In this document: positions 54,215-62,306 of the stretch, piece by piece
How the letters are laid out: each line of letters begins with the position of its first letter
How positions within the stretch are numbered: position 1 is the stretch's first letter
Assembly (NCBI GenBank): GCA_014208095.1
Contig: JACHMT010000003.1
Coordinates: forward strand, 310,001-374,000
Length of the DNA: 64,000 bases
Direction: 5' to 3'
From: Actinospineispora eucalypti
GTDB taxonomy: Bacteria > Actinomycetota > Actinomycetes > Mycobacteriales > Pseudonocardiaceae
The notes under the pieces: generated by a model
The model's input: only the letters and a program-made list of their open reading frames with translations
Database searches by the model: none
What the model was told of the DNA's origin: nothing
Position numbers and translations under genes: made by a program

Positions 54215-54865
54215 ATGACTGAACGCGTTGGTGTGGAGTTCCTCCACGAGTGGCTCCTCGAGTTCGCCCGCGTGGTCAAGGCCAACAAAGACCTGCTGAC
54301 CTCGCTGGATGCGGCCGTAGGCGACGCCGACCACGGCATCAACATGGACCGGGGCATGACCGCGGTACTGGCCAACCAGGAGGCGAACCCGCCGGGCGAC
54401 CCGGCCGGGCTGCTCAAGCAGACCGGCGTCACCCTGGTGTCCAGCGTCGGCGGCGCCAGCGGCCCGCTGTACGGCACCTTCTTCCTGCGCATGGCCACCG
54501 CCGCCGCGGAACACGCGGACGGGCTGGATGCGGCGGCGTTCGCCCAGGCCCTGCGGGCCGGCATCGGCGGCGTCGTGCAGCGGGGCAAGGCCGAACCCGG
54601 CGACAAGACCATGTACGACGCGCTCGCCCCCGCCGCGCAGGCCCTGGAGGACGCGCTCGCCGCCGGCGCCCCACTGACCGATGCGCTCCAACAGGCCGCC
54701 AAGGCCGCTGACCAGGGCCGGGACGGCACCACGGGCATGCGCGCCCGCAAGGGCCGGGCCAGCTACCTCGGCGAACGCAGCGTCGGACATCAGGACCCCG
54801 GCGCCACCTCAGCCGCACTGCTCATCGCCTCGGCTGCCGCCTCGGCGACGAAAATCATCCACTGA
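54215..54865 (+). CDS. dhaL: Dihydroxyacetone kinase subunit DhaL
   Basis: 216 aa from ATG 54215; ATG 54200 is possible, but its Shine-Dalgarno-like GGCGGG directly abuts the start. DhaL holds ADP/ATP and hands phosphate to DhaK-bound dihydroxyacetone. The Mg-nucleotide loop AVGDADHGINMDRG is complete, as are SSVGGASGPLYGTFF, DKTMYDAL and ARKGRASYLGERSVGHQDPG. Its partner DhaK is encoded at 47822-48826. dhaM follows after 17 bases. Confidence 0.95.
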   Translation: MTERVGVEFLHEWLLEFARVVKANKDLLTSLDAAVGDADHGINMDRGMTAVLANQEANPPGDPAGLLKQTGVTLVSSVGGASGPLYGTFFLRMATAAAEHADGLDAAAFAQALRAGIGGVVQRGKAEPGDKTMYDALAPAAQALEDALAAGAPLTDALQQAAKAADQGRDGTTGMRARKGRASYLGERSVGHQDPGATSAALLIASAAASATKIIH

Positions 54866-54882
54866 TCGGGGGACTCAGCGCG

Positions 54883-57342
54883 ATGGTTGGCCTTGTTGTT
54901 GTGTCACACAGCCGTGCGCTCGCTCGGGCGGCCGTGGCATTGGCCCAGGAAATGCTGCACGGCCGCCAGGTGCGGATCGCGATCGCCGCCGGGCTGGACG
55001 AGAACACCTTTGGCACCGACGCGACGCAGATCGTCGAGGCGATCACCGACGCGGACCAGGGCGAAGGCGTCGTGGTCCTGATGGACCTGGGTAGCGCGGT
55101 GCTGTCCGCCGAACTGGCCCTGGAGCTGCTCGACGAGCCACACCGGGACGGTGTGCTGCTCTGCCCGGCGCCCCTGGTCGAGGGCCTGGTGGTCGCCGCC
55201 GTGGCAGCGGCGGGCGGTGCGGACCGGCACGAGGTAGCCGCGGAGGCACTGGCCGCGCTGGCCGGCAAGGCCGCACAGCTGCCGACCGCCGCCCCGGAGG
55301 AGCACCCCGCGCGGGACACCGCGAAGAGCGGTGACCTGAGCGGGGTGTTCACCGTGAGCAACGCGCATGGACTGCACGCCCGCCCGGCCGCTCGGCTGGT
55401 GCAGGAGGTGCGCCGGCTGGACGCCGAGGTGAGGCTCCGCAACCGCACCACCGGCACGCCCTGGGTGCCCGCCGGCAGCCTGTCCAAGGTCGCCACGCTG
55501 GGCGCCCTGCACGGGCACGAGGTGGAGATCGAGGTCAGCGGCAACCAGGCCAGGGAGGCGCTCAGCCACATCCTCGCGCTGGCCGCGCGCAACTTCGACG
55601 AGACCGACGAGGCGCCCGCCGAGGTCGCCCCGGCGATCCTGTCCCGCGAGCCCAGGGCCGCCTCCCCGGGCGTCGGCATCGGGCCGGCCCGGTCCACCCG
55701 GTTCGGCCCGATCGAGGTGCCCGACGAGACGGCGGACGACCCGGCCACCGAGTGGCGCCGGCTGGGCAAGGCGCTGGCCGCGGTGCGCCGCAACGTCCGG
55801 CAGCTGCGGGTGCGTACCGCCCGCGAGCTGAGCGAGGACGAGGCCGCGATCTTCGACGCGCACCTGCTGCTGCTGGACGACGCCGAGCTGCTCGACCAGG
55901 CCCGCGAGCGGATCAACGGCGGCCTGGCCGCCGCGCCGGCCTGGCACGCCGCCGTCGGCCGGTTGCACGACGAGCTGGCCGCGTTGACCGACCCGTACCT
56001 GCAGGCCAGGGCCGCCGACGTGCGCGCGGTCGGGGACCAGGTGCTGCGCTCCCTGCTCGGCATCACCGGCCCGGCGGCTCAGGGCGCGGCCGGCGTGCTG
56101 GTGGCTGGCGACCTCACCCCGGCGGAGGCCGCCGAACTCCAGCCCGACCAGGTGGTCGCGGTGCTGATGGCGTTCTCCAGCCCCAACGCGCACAACGCGA
56201 TCCTGCTGCGGGCCAAGGGCATCCCGACCGTGGTCGGGGCCGGGCAGGCCGTGCTGAACATCGAGGACGGCGAGCTGGTCGCGGTGGACGGCGGCCGGGG
56301 CGAGTATGTCGTCAACCCACCCGCCGAGGTCCGCGAGGCCTACGCCGCCCGGGCCGCCGAGCTGGCCGAGCGCAGCACCCTCGCGCTGAAGCATGCCGCC
56401 GCGCCCGCGCACACCCGGGACGGGGCGGAGGTGCTGGTCGCCGCGAACATCGGCGCCGTGTCGGACGCCCGGGTGGCGGCCGAGATGGGCGCCGACCTGG
56501 CCGGCCTGGTGCGCACCGAGTTCCTGTTCATGGGCCGTGCCGCCGCACCGGACATCGACGAGCAGGAGGCGGTGTACCGGGAGATCGCGGAGGCCCTGGG
56601 CGGCCGGCGGATCACCCTGCGCACCTTGGACATCGGCGGAGACAAGCCGCTGGACTTCCTGCCCAGCCCGGGTGAGGCGAACCCGTTCCTCGGGGTGCGC
56701 GGCATCCGGCTCTCGCTGAACCACCCGCAACTGCTCACCGACCAGCTGGTGGCGATCGTGCGGGTCGCGCACGACACCCCGGTGAGCGTGATGTTCCCGA
56801 TGGTCAGCAACCTGGACGAGCTGCTCGCCGCGCGGCGGCTGCTCGACGACGCGATCAAACAGGTCGGCCGGGGCCAGCCGGACGAGCTGCAGGTCGGCAT
56901 CATGATCGAGGTGCCGGGGGCGGCCCTGAAGGCCGCCACCTTTGCCTTGCACGTCGACTTCTTCAGCATCGGCACCAACGACCTCACCCAGTACGCGATG
57001 GCCGCCGACCGCAACAACGACGCGGTGGCCGAGGTGGGCGACCCGTTCGATCCCGGCGTGCTCCAGCTGATCGAGGCCACCTGCAGGGGCGCCGGCGACC
57101 AGGCGCTGGTCGCGGTGTGCGGCGAGATCGCCTCCGACGAGCGCGCCGCCGCCCTGCTGGTCGGCCTGGGTGTGCGCGAGCTCAGCGTGACGCCTCGGGC
57201 GATCCCGGGCACCAAACAGACCGTCCGCTCCCTGGACAGCCAGCACGCCACGACGCTGGCCAAACTCGCGCTGCACGCGGACAGCGCGGCCACCGCGCGG
57301 GAGATCGTCACACCGCTGACCACGGTGGATCACCGCGCATGA
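54883..57342 (+). CDS. dhaM: DhaM phosphotransferase fused to HPr and full-length PTS enzyme I
   Basis: 819 aa, three parts. Residues 1-130: DhaM (EIIA-mannose-like) with active His9 in VVSHSRAL. Residues about 150-240: HPr domain, His165 in HGLHARPAARL. Residues about 255-810: enzyme I, with phosphohistidine His437 in NAHNAILLRAKGIPTVVG, and the PEP-binding barrel incl. Cys746 in VAVCGEIAS. E. coli DhaM has only a truncated EI part; here EI looks complete, so PEP could feed phosphate to DhaL without other PTS proteins. The usual TSH of EI is replaced by NAH. Confidence 0.93.
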   Translation: MVGLVVVSHSRALARAAVALAQEMLHGRQVRIAIAAGLDENTFGTDATQIVEAITDADQGEGVVVLMDLGSAVLSAELALELLDEPHRDGVLLCPAPLVEGLVVAAVAAAGGADRHEVAAEALAALAGKAAQLPTAAPEEHPARDTAKSGDLSGVFTVSNAHGLHARPAARLVQEVRRLDAEVRLRNRTTGTPWVPAGSLSKVATLGALHGHEVEIEVSGNQAREALSHILALAARNFDETDEAPAEVAPAILSREPRAASPGVGIGPARSTRFGPIEVPDETADDPATEWRRLGKALAAVRRNVRQLRVRTARELSEDEAAIFDAHLLLLDDAELLDQARERINGGLAAAPAWHAAVGRLHDELAALTDPYLQARAADVRAVGDQVLRSLLGITGPAAQGAAGVLVAGDLTPAEAAELQPDQVVAVLMAFSSPNAHNAILLRAKGIPTVVGAGQAVLNIEDGELVAVDGGRGEYVVNPPAEVREAYAARAAELAERSTLALKHAAAPAHTRDGAEVLVAANIGAVSDARVAAEMGADLAGLVRTEFLFMGRAAAPDIDEQEAVYREIAEALGGRRITLRTLDIGGDKPLDFLPSPGEANPFLGVRGIRLSLNHPQLLTDQLVAIVRVAHDTPVSVMFPMVSNLDELLAARRLLDDAIKQVGRGQPDELQVGIMIEVPGAALKAATFALHVDFFSIGTNDLTQYAMAADRNNDAVAEVGDPFDPGVLQLIEATCRGAGDQALVAVCGEIASDERAAALLVGLGVRELSVTPRAIPGTKQTVRSLDSQHATTLAKLALHADSAATAREIVTPLTTVDHRA

Positions 57343-57548
57343 CCGGCCGAGAGGGGTGGTAGTCACCATTGAGTGACCGTCGGGGCGCGACACCACCGTT
57401 GATGTCGCTACCCCGCTGATCTTTCCGGGCAACGCCGGCGAGCAGGCCGCACGCGTGGAGGGTGCCCGCTTCGTTCATCTGCCTGTATCTCCCGGCGCGA
57501 CCTTCTTGGCGCCGGTTCGCGAGCTTTTGTCCGAGGGGGGCAAAGACG

Positions 57549-57716
57549 ATGGAGTCTGCCGACGAACTGAACCTGCTCGAAACACTGGCCGAGCAGTACC
57601 GAAAGCCGTGCGGCGAGGTGATGGCGCCGATACCCGGGCAGTCCTGGCGGTGCGCGCTGCCGGACAACCACGATCGCATCGAGGGCCACCTCGCCGAGGA
57701 CGGGACGGCGTGGTGA
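57549..57716 (+). CDS. Small protein upstream of the thioesterase
   Basis: 55 aa, ATG 57549 with GAGGGGGG eight bases upstream, a strong ribosome-binding site. Sequence: helix ESADELNLLETLAEQYRKPC, then GQSWRCALPDNHDRIEGHLA with two Cys and two His, which could bind a metal. The stop overlaps the GTG of the next gene. Unknown function; probably an accessory protein of the thioesterase-like protein. Confidence 0.65.
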   Translation: MESADELNLLETLAEQYRKPCGEVMAPIPGQSWRCALPDNHDRIEGHLAEDGTAW

Positions 57717-58156
57717 ACGGCCTGGCGGTCGGGGTCGAGCACACCGTGACCTACCGGGTCGGCGAGCGGCACATGGTGCGCCGGTTGCTGCCCGAGGTGG
57801 ACGAGTTCGTGCGCAAACCGGAGGTGATGGCCTCCGGCTGGCTGGTCGGGGTGTGCGAGTGGCCGGCCATGGCCGCGCTGCGCGCATACCTGACCGACGC
57901 CGAGTGTTCCCTCGGCGCCCGGATCGAGATCTCCCACCTGGCCCCGGTCCCGACCGGCGCCACCCTGTCCGCCACCGCTCGCTGCGTGGAGGTGGCCGGC
58001 CGGTACTCCGAGTGGTCGGTGCGGGCGTGGGACGACCGTGAACTGGTCGCGGCCGGCGTCCTCGGCTTCGTCGTGGTGGACCTGGCCGCCTTCATCCGCG
58101 GCCGGCTGGCCCCCAAACTCACCTCGCTCCGGGAGCGCGAGCGCGCGGTCGCCTAG
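57713..58156 (+). CDS. Hot-dog fold thioesterase-like protein (fluoroacetyl-CoA thioesterase type)
   Basis: 147 aa from GTG 57713 (GTGA overlap; GTG 57710 is an alternative). The order of motifs fits FlK-like hot-dog enzymes: VGVEHTVTYRVGERHMVRRL, then LVGVCEWPAMAALRAYL, GARIEISHLAPVPTGATLSA, and AAGVLGFVVVD. Hot-dog thioesterases cleave acyl-CoA. The Glu (CEWPAM) and the HLAPVP loop correspond to the active-site area. Whether the substrate is fluoroacetyl-CoA is not shown. Confidence 0.75.
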   Translation: MNGLAVGVEHTVTYRVGERHMVRRLLPEVDEFVRKPEVMASGWLVGVCEWPAMAALRAYLTDAECSLGARIEISHLAPVPTGATLSATARCVEVAGRYSEWSVRAWDDRELVAAGVLGFVVVDLAAFIRGRLAPKLTSLRERERAVA

Positions 58157-59304
58157 ACCTGACCCTTGGTCAGTTCGGTGGTGAACGCGCGGAGGTCGGC
58201 GATCAGGTCGTGGGGCTGTTCCAGGGCGGCGAAGTGACCGCCGTGCTCCACGTCGGTCCACCGGGCGATGGTGTTGCCGTACTCGGAGAAGCCACGGATC
58301 GACGGATCCTCGGCGAAAGCGATCACCGCCGTCGGCACGCCGGAGTTCTTGAAACCGGCGGGATCGGCAAACAGCGAGCCGTACTCGGCGTACACGTTGT
58401 TGGCGGCCGACGTGGCGGTGCGGGTCAGCCAGTAGAGCAGCACGTTGGCCAGCTGCCGGCGGCGGTAGCGCGGGTCGGCCAGGGCGGCGGGCGAGTGGGT
58501 CCAGGCCTCAACCTTCTCCACGATCCAGGTCAGCAGCGCGGCCGGCGAGTCCTCCAGCCGTAGCCGATGGTCTGCGGGCGGGTCGACTGGATGACGTTGT
58601 ACCCGTTGCCGTCGGTGAGGAAGTTGCCGATGGCCGCCAGGCGGCGCTGCTCGACCGGGGTCAGCCCGGCCAGCGTCGGCTCGTCGACCGGACCCATCGG
58701 GATGAACCCGATGGTCGCGGCGTTGACGTGGATGCCGATCACGTGCGCGGGATCCACCCGGCCCAGGTGCGGCGCCAGCACCGCCCCGTGGTCGCCACCC
58801 TGCACCAGGTAGCGGTCGTACCCGAGCGAGGCCATCAGCGTGGCGTAGGCGCGCGAGGTGCGATCGACACCCCAGCCCGCCTGGGTGGTGGGCCCGGAAA
58901 GGCCGGTGCCGGGGTGGGAAGGGATCACCACGTGGAATGCCGGGTCGTCGGTCGAGTCCGGCGCGCGGTCAGCGGCCCGACCAGGTCGATCAGCTCGACC
59001 ACCGTGCCGGGCCATCCGTGCAGGACCAGCAGCGGAAGGGCGTTCTCCCGGACCGCACGTGCACGAAGTGGATCGACTCCCCGTCGATCTCGGCGACGAA
59101 CTGCGGGAGCGCGTTCAGCTCGTCGCGCAACAGCCGCCAGTCGAACTCGGCCAGTTCCTCGGCCCAGGCCTTCGCCTGCTCGACCGGAACTCCCTTCGAC
59201 CAGCCGGACACCCCGGGCAGCGGCTCGGGCCAGCGCGTGCGGGCGAGGCGGCGGCGCAGGTCGTCAATGTCCGCCTCGTCGACGGTGAAGGTGTACGGCT
59301 GCAC
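58153..59304 (-). pseudogene. Epoxide hydrolase (microsomal type), multiple frameshifts
   Basis: Three minus-strand pieces give one protein if frames are shifted. N-terminal EHN domain: FTVDEADIDDLRRRLARTRW, WRLLRDELNALPQFV (59304 to about 59050). Middle: LVLHGWPGT, HVVIPSHPGTGLSG, GGDHGAVLA with nucleophile Asp. C-terminal: ALLTWIVEKVEAW, VPTAVIAFAEDP, HGGHFAALEQP with the catalytic His. Breaks lie at about 59045, 58965 and 58560 (one missing base in TACGGCTGG). An intact gene would encode about 380 aa. It is either a recent pseudogene or affected by sequencing errors. Confidence 0.75.
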
Positions 59305-59344
59305 GGGGAGCTCCCTCGGTTGTGGCGGACGGTGGCTCGGGTCG

Positions 59345-59929
59345 TCACCACTCCAGTGGGACGATCAAGGGGTCCAGCAGGGCGCGTAGCGGGGCGTTGT
59401 CGCCCTCGTGGGCGAACTTGGCCGCGGTGACGTTCTCCGTCCGGTCCAGGCCGGCCCAGCGCACCCGGTAGCCCGCCTCACGCGCCAGCTGGCCGCAGAA
59501 GGCGCGCTGGGTGCGGCCGTTGCCCTCGCGGAAGGGGTGCAGGCCGTTGATGTCCGCCAGCAGCTCGGTGAGGCCGTCCAGGAACTCCTCGCGGCCGAGC
59601 CCGCGCAGGTAGTCGTCGTCGGCCAGCCAGCCGAAGATCTCGGCGGCCTCGGCCGGGATGCGCTCGGGCGGGCAGAACAGCTGCCCCTTGCCGATGGAGA
59701 CGGTGCGCAGCTCCCCCGCCCAGCCGTACACGTCGCCGAAGATGAACCGATGGAACCCTCGCAAGTGCTCCAGGTCGTAGTCACCGGTCAGCGGCGCGAG
59801 CTCCAGCTCGGCCATTGCCAGCGCGGCCAGGTCCGCTTCGGCGGCCGCCAGCTCGACGGGGTCGGTGATGCCCAGGCGGTTGCGCAGCACGCCGTGCGTC
59901 AGATCGAGATACGGATCCCAGGCGGTCAC
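59345..59929 (-). CDS. fic: Fic-family AMPylating toxin
   Basis: 194 aa. The catalytic motif HPFREGNGRTQR is complete, at about residues 130-141, including His and the Arg that positions ATP. Upstream helices GFHRFIFGDVYGWAGELRTV and the flap (SIGKGQLFCPPERI) fit the Fic fold. Fic toxins of this size AMPylate targets such as gyrase/topoisomerase IV; the target here is unknown. Its ATG overlaps the stop of the antitoxin gene by four bases. The enzyme has no inhibitory helix of its own, so it depends on the partner. Confidence 0.92.
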   Translation of the reverse strand: MTAWDPYLDLTHGVLRNRLGITDPVELAAAEADLAALAMAELELAPLTGDYDLEHLRGFHRFIFGDVYGWAGELRTVSIGKGQLFCPPERIPAEAAEIFGWLADDDYLRGLGREEFLDGLTELLADINGLHPFREGNGRTQRAFCGQLAREAGYRVRWAGLDRTENVTAAKFAHEGDNAPLRALLDPLIVPLEW

Positions 59930-60249
59930 CTGCTATAGCGTGCCAGCAGGCGCTGGCGAACCTCCTCCGAGGTCAGCCTGCCCGCGACGACCTCTTCGAA
60001 GAGCTCCAGGGCTTCGGGACTGGGTTCCAGGCCCTCGGCGCGCACCGAGCCCAGTGCGTTGTCCAGGGCCTCACGCCGCCGGTCCACCTCGGTGAGCTCG
60101 CGATAGCGCTGAGCGGAGATCACCACGGCCTCCGGCCGGCGGTGCGCGCCGACGTAAATAGGCGCCGCGTCCGGCTCCTGCACCCGCCTCAACGTGCCGG
60201 CCAGGTCCTCGCGAAACTCCCGCACGGACAACACCTCGGGCACTGTCAT
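59926..60249 (-). CDS. Hybrid antitoxin: Phd/YefM-like N-terminus plus VbhA-like Fic inhibitor
   Basis: 107 aa. Residues 1-55: VLSVREFREDLAGTLRRVQE, IYVGAHRRPEAVVISAQRY, as in Phd/YefM DNA-binding antitoxins. Residues about 60-107: GSVRAEGLEPSPEALELFEE and ASXEEVRQRLLAR-like end resemble VbhA-type antitoxins. SVRAEG fits the inhibitory motif [S/T]xxxE[G/N] that blocks ATP binding in class I Fic proteins. The antitoxin gene comes first and overlaps fic by four bases. The inverted repeat GTGTAC-N8-GTACAC (60268-60287) upstream is a candidate autoregulatory operator. Confidence 0.85.
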   Translation of the reverse strand: MTVPEVLSVREFREDLAGTLRRVQEPDAAPIYVGAHRRPEAVVISAQRYRELTEVDRRREALDNALGSVRAEGLEPSPEALELFEEVVAGRLTSEEVRQRLLARYSR

Positions 60250-60267
60250 ACCCCGAGACTAGCCCAC

Positions 60268-60287
60268 GTGTACACGTTCGCGTACAC
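60268..60287. promoter_or_regulatory. Candidate operator of the Fic toxin-antitoxin operon
   Basis: GTGTAC and GTACAC in inverse with an 8-base spacer, 20-40 bases upstream of the antitoxin ATG. Phd-type antitoxins typically bind such repeats at their own promoter. Confidence 0.55.
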
Positions 60288-60405
60288 CTTCGCCCGATTC
60301 GACACTCGGTGTCACGCCGAGGCTACCGCGCGTGGATCCGGGAATTCCAAATCCTGGTCGGCGTGTCGGCGCGCTGTGTCGCCGCTAACACGGTAGAAAA
60401 ATGGG

Positions 60406-60648
60406 ATGACCACCGAACGTGTTGCTGGGAAGCCCGGGCCCAAGCCCAAGGGCGTCCGAGTGCAGTTCCCTACCTACCTGCCGGTTGAGCTGCATCGGGA
60501 GGTAGAGGCACTGGCCAAGCGCGACGGTATCGCCATGACCTGGGTGGTAACCCGGTTGATCGCCCAGGCTCTTGGGCGACCGGTCCCCGCCTACTGCTTC
60601 CCCACCGGAGCCAAGCAAGGAGAGCTGCCGTTGAACGAAGCCTCATAA
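60406..60648 (+). CDS. Small ribbon-helix-helix-like DNA-binding protein
   Basis: 80 aa from ATG 60406; TAGAAA a few bases upstream suggests an almost leaderless transcript. A basic N-terminus (GKPGPKPKGVRVQFP) is followed by a beta strand and two helices: VQFPTYLPVELHREVEALAK, then GIAMTWVVTRLIAQALG. This is the pattern of ribbon-helix-helix proteins. In plasmids, such proteins control copy number or partition. It lies between the Fic module and the Rep-like gene and is followed by a strong terminator. Confidence 0.65.
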   Translation: MTTERVAGKPGPKPKGVRVQFPTYLPVELHREVEALAKRDGIAMTWVVTRLIAQALGRPVPAYCFPTGAKQGELPLNEAS

Positions 60649-60654
60649 CAAATA

Positions 60655-60688
60655 ACGGGGCGGTCCCCTTGGTAAGGGACCGCCCCGT
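60655..60688. terminator. Strong terminator hairpin
   Basis: A 13-base perfect stem: 60655-60667 (core GGGGCGGTCCC) pairs with 60676-60688, loop of eight bases. It lies 7 bases after the ribbon-helix-helix gene and isolates the Rep leader from it. T-run is short (TCTAAGT). Confidence 0.8.
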
Positions 60689-60807
60689 CTAAGTCGCTCC
60701 GGCATCGGGTGGCAGCCCGAAGCCGGCGCTCATGCCCTGGTTACCCACCAGGGCCCTGCACTCCTCCGGCCTGAAGGAGCTCAGCGCCTCTCGGCGCCCG
60801 ATTTTGC
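60689..60807 (+). promoter_or_regulatory. Structured leader before the Rep-like gene
   Basis: Consecutive hairpins: CCGGCATCGGG with CCCGAAGCCGG (about 60699-60726), GCCCTGGT with ACCAGGGC (60734-60754), CTCCT with AGGAG (60761-60779), and GCGCC with GGCGC (about 60785-60798). Together they fill almost the whole leader. This could set translation or copy number by an antisense RNA or attenuation. Confidence 0.55.
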
Positions 60808-62217
60808 ATGCCCAAGATAACGCGTCCTCCTACGCGTACGTCAACCGCGACACCACTTTCACCCCCAGAAATTTCCGGTTGGTGCGCGATTTGTTATGCC
60901 GACGGCGAGTTTGTCCCCGCCTGGGACCAACCGAACGGCAAAGAGTGTGCTGTTCACGCGGGGGTCCCTGCTGCCTCAAACAGCTCGTCCGGCGATGCCG
61001 ACACCTCGGGAACGGACCCGTCGGGCACCGCCGTGGCCGGCCGCCGGCCCGCTTCCGACTCCCCCGGACCCGGCCGCTTCGGCGACCCGACCCGGCGCGC
61101 TCAGCCCCGACGCACCGGCCGGGGCGTCGCCCGCCGGGTGGCCAACAGCCGCCGCTACGGCCGGGCCCGGGCGGCCGCCCGCATCGAACGAGGACGCTAC
61201 GAGCCGCACCCCGGCCTGGAGAACTTCCTCCCACCCGGCCGGCTGCGTGACCAGGACACCGCGCTGCGCGTGGTGGAGGCGCTGATTGACGCGCAGACCT
61301 GGCGGGCGGATCGTAAGCGCGCCTGGCGGGCCATCCTGCGCCGGCTGGTGTGCAGCATGGACTGGTCCTCCGGGCTGGTCGCCGCGGTCCGGGCGGAGGA
61401 GTTCGCCGCCGCCGGCGACCGGGCCACCCGCACGGTGTCACGGGTGATCGCGTGGGCGGTGGAGGCCGGGTTCGTCGTGGTGGCTGAGCGGGCCGCGTCG
61501 GCCGCCTTCCTCGGCACCGGGCGGGGCCGCACACCGACGTACGCGCTCTACGTTCCGGCCGATGTCACGCTGACCAGCGACGATGCTGTAGATGGCGACC
61601 TCCCCACTGTGTGCTTAAGTACTCAAAAACCCTTGCGTGGCAGACGGCCACTTCCAGCGCACACCCGCACTCACAAATGGCCAGTTTTCGGCGTCCCCCA
61701 GACCCCCTCCGACCGCACCAAAGCAACAACGTGCCTGTTAGAAAGACTTGGCCTAGACCGTGGACGGGTATCGAGGGTGCACGTTTGGCGCGCCCGGGCT
61801 CAGCTCAAGCGGTGGTGGGACGCCGGGGCTTGCCCAGCCGGCCTGTTGTTTGCGGTAGACCACCATCCGGATCGGCCGGACCGACACCGGGGCGATGCGT
61901 TCCGGGGTGCCCGGGATCCGCTGCGGGTACTGGGTTACCGGCTCAAGCCGTGGACCGACCGGCTGCACGAACTGCCCATCACCGAGCAGGGCATTCCCGG
62001 CGACTACACCGCCGCGTGGGCGCGCAACCACCCCGCCGACCCGCCGAGCCGGACTTCCCGGGAAACCCCGGTCAACGTACCGGTGAGCAGCCAGCAAACC
62101 CCGGCCGCCAACCCCGCGCCACCCAAGCCGGCGTGGCAACCGACCAGCAGCGCCGAACACCGGGCCCGCCTACGTGCCGAGTTCACCCACCGCCGCCGCA
62201 CCCACCCCCCGAAGTGA
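60808..62217 (+). CDS. Plasmid replication initiator-like protein
   Basis: 469 aa from ATG 60808; a later start is possible because the first 110 residues are low-complexity apart from CAICYADGEF...CAVH, a possible zinc site. A winged-helix-like region covers residues about 150-250: ALRVVEALIDAQTWRADRKR, WRAILRRLVCSMDW, RTVSRVIAWAVEAGFVVVAE, then a GTGRGRTPTYALYV hairpin. The C-terminal part has VWRARAQLKRWWDAG and a basic tail. Such features are seen in replication proteins of actinomycete plasmids. Proximity to parAB supports a replication role; the assignment is inference. Confidence 0.6.
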   Translation: MPKITRPPTRTSTATPLSPPEISGWCAICYADGEFVPAWDQPNGKECAVHAGVPAASNSSSGDADTSGTDPSGTAVAGRRPASDSPGPGRFGDPTRRAQPRRTGRGVARRVANSRRYGRARAAARIERGRYEPHPGLENFLPPGRLRDQDTALRVVEALIDAQTWRADRKRAWRAILRRLVCSMDWSSGLVAAVRAEEFAAAGDRATRTVSRVIAWAVEAGFVVVAERAASAAFLGTGRGRTPTYALYVPADVTLTSDDAVDGDLPTVCLSTQKPLRGRRPLPAHTRTHKWPVFGVPQTPSDRTKATTCLLERLGLDRGRVSRVHVWRARAQLKRWWDAGACPAGLLFAVDHHPDRPDRHRGDAFRGARDPLRVLGYRLKPWTDRLHELPITEQGIPGDYTAAWARNHPADPPSRTSRETPVNVPVSSQQTPAANPAPPKPAWQPTSSAEHRARLRAEFTHRRRTHPPK

Positions 62218-62287
62218 CCCATCCCCGAGGCGCTCCGTCACCGCGGCCCACCACCACCCCGCTCGATGCGGCCTGGCTCCGTGGGCG

Positions 62288-62306
62288 GTGGAAACGGCGT
62301 TTACAG
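62288..62306. promoter_or_regulatory. Candidate parS site 1 at the parB stop
   Basis: GTGGAAACGGCGTTTACAG, a near-palindrome. It shares CGGTGGAAACGGCGTTT with the perfect copy at 63177-63195. It overlaps the end of parB. Confidence 0.7.

Noticed and set aside
54904..57432. Minus-strand frame of about 842 codons opposite dhaM
   Set aside because: Shadow frame; the plus strand has all PTS motifs.
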